5,871 nucleotides of DNA from JAABSQ01 sp041642315 (lineage in GTDB: Bacteria > Desulfobacterota > Desulfobacteria > Desulfobacterales > Desulfococcaceae). Every line of letters begins with the position of its first letter. Within the stretch, counting starts at the first letter, position 1. The translations under genes and the position numbers were made by a program. This document shows positions 1-5,212 of this stretch, in pieces. The DNA is taken from the NCBI GenBank assembly GCA_041642315.1, contig JBEPWQ010000255.1, positions 1 to 5,871 of the forward strand. Reading direction: 5' to 3'. The notes below the pieces were generated by a model. It did no database searches. It was given only the letters and a program-made list of their open reading frames with translations, and had not been told where the DNA came from.

Positions 1-28
1 GACTTAAAGTAAAGTAATTCTTGTTCAT
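1..28 (-). CDS. Start of a divergent gene, partial (first nine codons only)
   Basis: Reading leftward on the - strand, an ATG at 28-26 opens the frame MNKNYFTLS and then runs off the window edge. It is supported by a good ribosome site (GGAGC at 40-36, seven bases before the ATG) and by a plausible promoter further upstream. The function cannot be read from nine residues. Many IS30-family transposases begin with a short basic/aromatic stretch leading into a Leu-Ser/Thr step, and this start is compatible with that, but the resemblance is weak. An autoregulated transcription factor or an unrelated small protein would fit equally well. Codons here are AT-rich, unlike the pilus genes to the right. 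Confidence 0.4.
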
Positions 29-35
29 GATAATA

Positions 36-40
36 GCTCC
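36..40 (-). promoter_or_regulatory. Ribosome binding site of the divergent gene
   Basis: On the - strand the bases read AAAAGGAGC, followed by seven bases and then ATG. This is a near-ideal Shine-Dalgarno arrangement and is the main reason for calling a gene start at the left edge. Confidence 0.45.
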
Positions 41-44
41 TTTT

Positions 45-55
45 GTTTAGTAAAC
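45..55. repeat. Operator-like dyad GTTTA-G-TAAAC
   Basis: The eleven bases GTTTAGTAAAC form a perfect inverted repeat around a central G. With one mismatched pair the symmetry extends to 42-58. The dyad lies between the predicted - strand -10 box and the ribosome site of the divergent gene, over the expected transcription start. That is a usual place for a repressor site. Short AT-rich dyads also arise by chance, so an operator role is an inference. Confidence 0.3.
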
Positions 56-56
56 C

Positions 57-85
57 AATATACTTCCTTGTTTGTGAAGAACCAA
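57..85 (-). promoter_or_regulatory. Candidate sigma-70 promoter for the divergent gene
   Basis: On the - strand a -35-like TTGGTT (plus coordinates 80-85) is followed by exactly 17 bases and a -10-like TATATT (57-62). The -10 matches consensus at five of six positions and the -35 at three. The implied start of transcription is about ten bases before the ribosome site. Spacing and order relative to the ribosome site and ATG are good. AT-rich DNA gives such matches easily. Confidence 0.35.
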
Positions 86-437
86 AAAACTTCATCTGAT
101 AGCGAATCTATACTGACGGGGAAAAGGTTCGGGACCTTCTGCCATTCTTATCTTCGCTTGACTGAAATATTGTCATTAGCCTTCCATGATTCAATGGGTA
201 AAGAAAAAGAGCTTATTGGTAGGTAAATACAATCAATAAAAACCACAAGCGCGGAGAAAAAGCCCCATTTCGCTTGGTGATAAACGGAACCGGGCAAATA
301 TTTGAAGCATTTTGGTACTTATCGACTGATTCGATTCCCCCTTTGTGACTATACCTAATGAAGGGCGTTCTCTCTTAATTAGCGCATTTATAGGAGAAAT
401 AGAAGGTAAGGGGTATTGGGTTTTGTGTACATCCTGA
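86..437. other. Upstream intergenic region with no recognisable gene
   Basis: This stretch of about 350 bases lies between the divergent gene's promoter and the pilus operon. All frames give only short, interrupted translations with no recognisable domain. It should contain the operon promoter and a 5' leader, but I cannot point to a convincing one. A TTGACT at 158-163 has no good -10 box at normal spacing, and no GG-N10-GC sigma-54 pattern was found. A weak stem (CAAGCG at 246-251 with CGCTTG at 271-276, 19-base loop) lies in the middle. GC content rises from the left edge toward the operon. Confidence 0.5.
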
Positions 438-2402
438 ATGGGGAGAATGGGATTGATCAGGCGCAATGATATCTCCGCGGCAGAGAAACTGATTCGAATC
501 ATACGAGATGACGACGCCTGCGAACATACCCTTCCGCAACCCCCTCCTGTGTTGGATTCCCGGCCTTCCGACAATCCCTCCTTTCTCCAAAAGATTGCCT
601 CCTATTGGAAAAAAGCGATTATCGGGATCGATATCGGCGATGAACGAATCACCTTTGTGAAATTCTCCGGCGTTTCGGATCAGAATCGAACCATGGAGAA
701 TTACCTGTCTATTCCCTACGATCCGAAAATCCGGGCGGATGCGAAACAGTTTTTCAGTTTTGTAAGGGCACACCTTCGGCATATCAGTGGTTTTTCTCGG
801 AATCTAGAGCTGTGGGTGGCGATTCAGCCCAGGGATTTGGATATTCGTTATCTGGAAATTCCGACTGTTCCCAAAAAACAGATGGCACAGGCGGTATTTT
901 GGACTTTTCACAAAAAGAAACCGGTGGAAAAAGAGGAGCATCTTTTTGATTTTCAGGTGCTGCAGAATCGTTCTCGGAGAGAAGCGAATAAAACGGCCGT
1001 TGTGGCTTTCACCATTCCGAAGCAGGAGATTCAGGAGTGCCGAACTCTTTTTACCAAAATAAATCCACCTTTAAAGGGCATTTCCGCATCTCCCTTCGCG
1101 TTTCAAAACCTGCTCAAAAACGGCTTTCTTTCCGCAGGGGCGCAAAATGTCTGCTGTCTGCACATCGGAATGCGGCGATCCCGAATCGATCTGTTCTTTC
1201 CGGATGGCACCCTGGCTCTGTCCCGGAAAATCCGGGCCTGCATGGAGCACATGATCGACGACATCCAAAAAGACCTGAGTACCCGACTCCAGAACACCTG
1301 TACGCGGCGCCGGCCGTCGGCGATGCCGATGGAAAATAACCCGGCGATATCCAAACTGAACCTGCATGCCGAGGCGCCTGCGGTGGTTTCTGCGGATCAG
1401 GCCCACAGTGTCCTGATGGGGCTGATCCATCAGAATCCGCCGCTTGCCGCAGTTGTGCAGCAGTTGGATCTCCATCTGGAAGAGGCGGATATTCTCGAGA
1501 TGATCGGTCCGGCCCTCAAGCGGATCGCCTGGCGGGTGGAAAGGACCATTGAAGATTTTTGCACCGAAATCGATAGACCGAATGTCGGAACCCTTTATTT
1601 GTCCGGCAGGATCACCGGATGCCGGCTGGTCATTGATTTTTTAGGAGGCCAGTTTGGTTCTCTCCGTGAAGTAAAAATTCTGGATCCTTTTTCCAGTAAA
1701 CTGTCATTGTCCGAATCAGAGAAAATACCCCACCGCCACGCAGATAGAAATGTACTGGGAACCGCAACCGGAATGGCGTTATCCCAATGTTTCAGTACTC
1801 CGAATTTTTTATTATCCCGTGACCAAAGAGAGAAACTTAAATTCTATAAGCGGTTGAATACATTCATTTTGACCTGTTTTCTCCTGATTTCCTTCATTCT
1901 GGCAGGTATTTTTTTATGGCAGGATACGATTCTGAAGCAAAAAAATGAAAAAATCGCTGATCTGCGAAATCAACTTGAAAGAAAAATTGCTCGGAATGGG
2001 GGGTATATCGATTCACCGCGGATTGAAGAACAGGTAGAACATTTACAACGGAAAAGAAGGAAATTAAAGCGACTTGCCGATAAATTCCTGAGCTTGGCGG
2101 TGGTTAAACAGATATCACGCACAGTTCCGAGCGAGATTCGACTGCTCCACCTGGAAGCCGATGTATATCAACATCTCCGGATAGATCGAAAAAAGCCGAA
2201 AACCGATGCCGGAAAAGGGCAGGTCACGCTCGAAGGCATCATATCGGGTGACCCGCTGGAATTTGAGACCTTGTTAATTCGCTTTTTGGGGAAACTAAGG
2301 GAAAATCCGTTGTTGGGCCCTCCGAAATTGGAAAAGAGGATGAAAGAGAATATCGAAGACCATCCCGTTCTGCATTTTTCATTGAAAATGGAAATCCTTT
2401 AA
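438..2402 (+). CDS. PilM-PilN fusion (GspL-like) inner-membrane protein of a type IV filament system
   Basis: One 654-residue protein combines two subunits that are usually separate. Residues 1-59 are an extra N-terminal tail with a Pro-rich part. Residues 60-450 are an actin-like PilM/GspL cytoplasmic domain, opening with the phosphate-1 motif IIGIDIG (61-67, D65). The second phosphate motif is degenerate (CLHIG at 240-244, His where Asp is usual), and so is the adenosine motif (LSGRITG at 388-394, usually LSGG). A PilN-type peptide, NFLLSRDQREK, begins at residue 456. One transmembrane helix spans about 476-494, followed by a charged coiled coil (about 496-550) and a PilN-like periplasmic domain ending in the VTLEGI strand (596 on). 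The topology equals GspL. In the family this protein docks the ATPase and platform and pairs with PilO. Start choice is uncertain: ATG 438 follows an in-frame TGA directly and lacks a ribosome site, whereas in-frame TTG 453 has GGGGAG at 440-445, seven bases upstream. The family call is firm; the pilus versus secretion assignment is open. Confidence 0.85.
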   Translation: MGRMGLIRRNDISAAEKLIRIIRDDDACEHTLPQPPPVLDSRPSDNPSFLQKIASYWKKAIIGIDIGDERITFVKFSGVSDQNRTMENYLSIPYDPKIRADAKQFFSFVRAHLRHISGFSRNLELWVAIQPRDLDIRYLEIPTVPKKQMAQAVFWTFHKKKPVEKEEHLFDFQVLQNRSRREANKTAVVAFTIPKQEIQECRTLFTKINPPLKGISASPFAFQNLLKNGFLSAGAQNVCCLHIGMRRSRIDLFFPDGTLALSRKIRACMEHMIDDIQKDLSTRLQNTCTRRRPSAMPMENNPAISKLNLHAEAPAVVSADQAHSVLMGLIHQNPPLAAVVQQLDLHLEEADILEMIGPALKRIAWRVERTIEDFCTEIDRPNVGTLYLSGRITGCRLVIDFLGGQFGSLREVKILDPFSSKLSLSESEKIPHRHADRNVLGTATGMALSQCFSTPNFLLSRDQREKLKFYKRLNTFILTCFLLISFILAGIFLWQDTILKQKNEKIADLRNQLERKIARNGGYIDSPRIEEQVEHLQRKRRKLKRLADKFLSLAVVKQISRTVPSEIRLLHLEADVYQHLRIDRKKPKTDAGKGQVTLEGIISGDPLEFETLLIRFLGKLRENPLLGPPKLEKRMKENIEDHPVLHFSLKMEIL

Positions 2403-2428
2403 TTCTTGGGTACCGTTTAATAGCCGAC

Positions 2429-2953
2429 GTGAATTCATTCAATAGCCATAAGGCTGCATATCTGATATTTGCAGGTTTGATATCGGTTCTTTCCCTTTTC
2501 TTCATGTACCCGAATTATAAAATCATTTCTGAAAAAGAAGAAGAGATTCAGTCGCTGCTGCAAAAAATAGAAAGGCAGGAACTCCTTTCCCCGATTTCTG
2601 AGACTTTAGGCCAAAAACTTGAACGACTGGAAGGAATCGAGTTTTCGGATAAAATCCCACATCTCTCAGGGACGGAATGTGATCCCTACCAGGTGATTGC
2701 CGAGATTAGAACCTTAATTCAGGATCATCCATTTGAAACGACCCGGATTCATTCGAATGTCGATACCATTCCGGGCGATCCGGAAAAATTGACAGTACAT
2801 GTAGAACTCGAGGGACGGTTTCGGGATTTTCAGGAGCTGATTTTTCAAATAGCGCAACTGTTCTGCGCAAAATCCATTGAACATATCGGAATTCAAGCCT
2901 CCTACCCCGACCACATTTTTAACCTGAGGGTCTGGATATTGCAGGATTTGTAA
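2429..2953 (+). CDS. pilO: PilO/GspM-like inner-membrane alignment protein
   Basis: This 174-residue protein starts at GTG, 26 bases after the fusion gene. It has a short cytoplasmic end, one membrane helix at about residues 9-27, a charged coiled coil at about 31-53 (Glu/Lys-rich), and a C-terminal alpha/beta domain at about 97-174. The strand-helix pattern KLTVHVELEGRFRDFQELIF, then IEHIGIQAS, then FNLRVWIL, is the ferredoxin-like layout of PilO and GspM. In the family, PilO dimerises with PilN in the periplasm and positions PilP. It is slightly shorter than typical PilO (about 200 residues). Position right after a PilN domain and before a PilP-like gene supports the call. No convincing ribosome site precedes the GTG, so it may rely on coupling to the upstream gene. 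Distinguishing PilO from GspM or MshJ is not possible here. Confidence 0.8.
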   Translation: MNSFNSHKAAYLIFAGLISVLSLFFMYPNYKIISEKEEEIQSLLQKIERQELLSPISETLGQKLERLEGIEFSDKIPHLSGTECDPYQVIAEIRTLIQDHPFETTRIHSNVDTIPGDPEKLTVHVELEGRFRDFQELIFQIAQLFCAKSIEHIGIQASYPDHIFNLRVWILQDL

Positions 2954-2965
2954 AGGCCGGAGGAA

Positions 2966-2970
2966 AAGGA
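2966..2970 (+). promoter_or_regulatory. Ribosome binding site fixing the GTG start of the PilP-like gene
   Basis: AAGGA lies seven bases before GTG 2978. A second purine block, GGAGG at 2959-2963, lies 14 bases before it and is probably too far. The AAGGA spacing supports GTG over the nearby in-frame TTG at 2984. Confidence 0.55.
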
Positions 2971-2977
2971 ACCATCT

Positions 2978-3448
2978 GTGTCATTGCGTGAGAAGATTAT
3001 CGGTTTCCTATGTATTTTATCCGTCTTGTACGGGATCTGCTATTTCGGACTGCCGCATATCCGATTCGGTATTTCCCCGGAACCGGGATTCGGTGAACCT
3101 GATTTGAATTCCTTTGTGCAGAAAACCGCGGCTGCATTGGTCCAGGACAATGAAATCGAAAAATATCGGTTCATTTCCGAACAGATCCATGCGGATTGGG
3201 AAAATCCGTTTTTTGAACCCAAAAAAAGGGTTCGGCCAAAGACGATCGATCCCGATGTTCTTCCTCAGTATACCGGTTATGTAATGATGGGCAACAGGCG
3301 GTTTGCGATTATCGACGGGCTGGAATACGCAACCGGAGATATTATGGAACAAAACGGTTATGAAGTCATGGAGATTCGTCCTACTCATGTAAACATCAAG
3401 GTGGACCGGAACGAGTTTATCGATATTCCCCTGGTAGAGATGTTTTAG
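2978..3448 (+). CDS. pilP: PilP/GspC-like periplasmic linker with an N-terminal membrane anchor
   Basis: This 156-residue protein starts at GTG with a good ribosome site. A short basic N-terminus leads into one hydrophobic helix at about residues 7-25, then a linker of about 70 residues with WENPFFEPKKR near 74-84. The C-terminal beta-rich domain (about 95-153) reads YTGYVMMGNRRFAIIDG, then GDIMEQNGYEVMEI, then IDIPL. This is the homology-region fold shared by PilP and GspC, which binds secretin N domains and the PilN/PilO pair. Classical PilP is a lipoprotein, but no lipobox is present (the local context is YGIC), so this copy is probably held by an uncleaved helix, as in GspC. Its stop codon TAG directly abuts the ATG of the secretin gene, which suggests coupled translation and paired function. 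Confidence 0.8.
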   Translation: MSLREKIIGFLCILSVLYGICYFGLPHIRFGISPEPGFGEPDLNSFVQKTAAALVQDNEIEKYRFISEQIHADWENPFFEPKKRVRPKTIDPDVLPQYTGYVMMGNRRFAIIDGLEYATGDIMEQNGYEVMEIRPTHVNIKVDRNEFIDIPLVEMF

Positions 3449-5101
3449 ATGAACGGGAATCCTGCAGTGAGTTTCGAGCGGTCGACCTGCCCGGTATTCT
3501 GCCTTCTGATATTCTCCATTTTGTTTTTCGGATGCGTAAAACAAAAAGCGGTGGAAGAAACGATACCGGGCGATGATTGGCGATTGTCTGTTCAGGAACC
3601 GCGCCCTGAATCGTCCCCACCCCCTGTTTTTGAATCAAAACCGACCTCGCCGCTCGATTCTCTTCCTCGGCAAGCCTCCGATGAGTCCCTGAAAGAACCC
3701 TCCTATCGTTTTGAAGAGAAGACCTCTGCCAGGAAAGCGCCATCGGAAAAAGTAAAACGGCTTCCGGATGAAAAGATCCATATGGATATGAAGAATGTCG
3801 ATTTGACCATTCTTCTTAAAACGTTGGCCAGAATTGCGGATCAAAGCATTATACTCAGCGAAAATGTGCGCGGCAGTGCCACCCTGAACGTAAAAAATCA
3901 GCCTTGGGATCGGGTGTTTATGAGTCTGTTGAGAACATACGGACTGAGCTATGAATGGGAAGGCGATATCATTCGAATATTGACCGTGGAAGATATCAAC
4001 AATGAGTTTCAGCGTCTGGATGTCAAACAGAGGCGTGAGGCGAAAAAAAGGGAGATCGAGGCGGTTGCTCCCTTTGTCAGCGAAGTGATCAAAGTTGATT
4101 TCACGGATGCAAAAAACCTTCGAGAGGTGTTCGATCAATTTCTTGGCGGCGAAGGTCGAAGAGCTCGGCGGGGGTCCGTGATGGTGGATGAACACACCAA
4201 CTCCCTGGTCATTCAGGCCACCCGGAATGAAATAGAGACCATCCGGGGCCTCGTTAAGGAATTGGATCGACCCACGGCACAAGTTCGAATCGAAGCCAGG
4301 ATTGTGGAGGCCAATGGGGATACCGCCCGAGAACTCGGGGTGGAGTGGGGCGGACTTTATCTGCAAAAAGATGGGGATCGCCGTTACTGGATTACACCGG
4401 GGGCCGATAATACGGCCGAAGGTGACGATGCCCGGGATATTTTTCCTGTCGAAGGCGATGACGGCGAGGAATTGTTCATTCCAAGCCCCGGCTTAATCCA
4501 GAATTTACCTGCCATCGTCAGCGAGGGGGCCGGACTCAATATCGGTTTTATCGCCCAGGAGATCGGAAAACATATTCTTGCGATACAGCTGTCAGCCCTC
4601 CAAAGAGAAGGTAAATTGAATATCCTTTCAAGCCCGTCTATATCCACCCTGGACAACCAGACCGCCGTCATTGAAAGCGGCAGGGAAGTTCCCTATCAGA
4701 CGGTTGAGGATGATGAAGTCAATATCGAGTTCAAAAAGGCGGTACTGCGGTTGGAGGTGACGCCCAATGTGATAGAAGACAGTCTGCTGAGAATGAAAAT
4801 CGTCACCAGCAAGGACGAACTTGATTTCAGCAACACGGTATTCGGCAATCCCATTGTGATTACCAAAAGGGCTCAGACGGTCGTACTCCTTCGAGACGGC
4901 CAGACCACCGTGATCGGCGGGCTTCGAAAGGAAACCAACAGCGAAGCGGAAATAGGGGTCCCGCTGCTGAAGGATATTCCGCTGTTGGGGCATCTGTTCA
5001 AGCGAACCAGTGAATCTAAAAATATGGAGGAAATTTTGATTTTTATCACCCCGCATATTCTGCAAAATCATCCGCGGAATGCAATGCAATCGAGGAGATA
5101 A
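3449..5101 (+). CDS. pilQ: Secretin, PilQ/MshL/GspD family, predicted lipoprotein
   Basis: This 550-residue outer-membrane channel protein begins with a lipoprotein-type signal (hydrophobic 16-28, then LFFGC with Cys29). Residues 30-108 are a Pro/Ser/Glu-rich linker. An N0/STN domain follows at about 110-182 (IHMDMKNVDLTILLKTLARI), then one N1 domain at about 211-275 ending in ELDRPTAQVRIEARIVEA, then the secretin core at about 276-540. Core landmarks are LGVEWGG (296-302), ESGREVPYQ (VP at 414-415), VIGGL (488-492) and the family signature VPLLKDIPLLGHLF (504-517), ending with IFITPHIL. No AMIN domain is present, which makes it shorter than typical PilQ (about 700 or more) and closer to MshL in size. 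No C-terminal pilotin-binding tail is evident; the lipid anchor may replace a pilotin. An acidic loop lies at about 320-341. ATG 3449 touches the upstream stop. An in-frame GTG at 3467, nine bases after GGGA, is an alternative that keeps the signal peptide. Confidence 0.92.
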   Translation: MNGNPAVSFERSTCPVFCLLIFSILFFGCVKQKAVEETIPGDDWRLSVQEPRPESSPPPVFESKPTSPLDSLPRQASDESLKEPSYRFEEKTSARKAPSEKVKRLPDEKIHMDMKNVDLTILLKTLARIADQSIILSENVRGSATLNVKNQPWDRVFMSLLRTYGLSYEWEGDIIRILTVEDINNEFQRLDVKQRREAKKREIEAVAPFVSEVIKVDFTDAKNLREVFDQFLGGEGRRARRGSVMVDEHTNSLVIQATRNEIETIRGLVKELDRPTAQVRIEARIVEANGDTARELGVEWGGLYLQKDGDRRYWITPGADNTAEGDDARDIFPVEGDDGEELFIPSPGLIQNLPAIVSEGAGLNIGFIAQEIGKHILAIQLSALQREGKLNILSSPSISTLDNQTAVIESGREVPYQTVEDDEVNIEFKKAVLRLEVTPNVIEDSLLRMKIVTSKDELDFSNTVFGNPIVITKRAQTVVLLRDGQTTVIGGLRKETNSEAEIGVPLLKDIPLLGHLFKRTSESKNMEEILIFITPHILQNHPRNAMQSRR

Positions 5102-5212
5102 CTTTTTTTCATTTGCACCGTTTTCTGATCCGGGGGTGGTCGGAAGGAACCAAGCTCTATTCTGCGCTTCCAGTGCCTTGAATTGAATCTTAATCTCGGG
5201 GGTTTTCCGTAA
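5102..5212 (+). other. 111-base gap between secretin and ATPase genes
   Basis: This gap is longer than the others in the operon. It begins with a run of seven T (5103-5109) that has no GC-rich hairpin directly in front of it, so it does not look like an intrinsic terminator. A weak five-base inverted repeat (GGAAG with CTTCC) lies near 5141-5171. No coding sequence or clear promoter is visible. The last part carries the ribosome site for the ATPase gene. Transcription probably reads through. Confidence 0.45.
5198..5202 (+). promoter_or_regulatory. Ribosome binding site for the TTG-started ATPase gene
   Basis: The purine block GGGGG lies ten bases before TTG 5213. An in-frame TAA sits at 5210-5212, so the protein cannot begin further upstream. 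The next in-frame ATG is at 5306 and would remove the first conserved N-terminal motif. Together these make TTG the most likely start. Confidence 0.5.

Noticed and set aside
128..144. Sigma-54 type GG...GC pattern near GGGACCTTCTGCC
   Set aside because: The spacing between GG and GC is not ten bases in any alignment, and flanking consensus bases are missing.
158..190. TTGACT as a -35 box for the operon
   Set aside because: At 16-18 bases downstream there is no TATAAT-like box; the best match (CATGAT) is 21 bases away.
8..226. Open + strand frame of about 72 codons ending at TAA 224-226
   Set aside because: It has no convincing start or ribosome site, no recognisable domain, and overlaps the better supported divergent gene start. 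A run this long in AT-rich DNA can be chance.
233..574. - strand frame of 113 codons covering the upstream region and the start of the fusion gene
   Set aside because: It overlaps the well supported fusion gene on the other strand, and its product has no recognisable motif. The part outside the fusion gene is short.
3635..4366. Long - strand frame of 243 codons inside the secretin gene
   Set aside because: It lies opposite conserved N0 and N1 domains of the secretin, and its translation shows no family features. It is a shadow of the real gene.
5081..5090. Tandem AATGC-like short repeat near the secretin C-terminus
   Set aside because: Only about two copies of five bases within coding sequence; this is expected by chance.
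5071..5110. Possible terminator after the secretin: palindrome TCCGCGGA and a run of seven T
   Set aside because: The palindrome has no loop and lies about 24 bases before the T run, so no stem-loop directly precedes the T run. Read-through into the ATPase gene is more likely.
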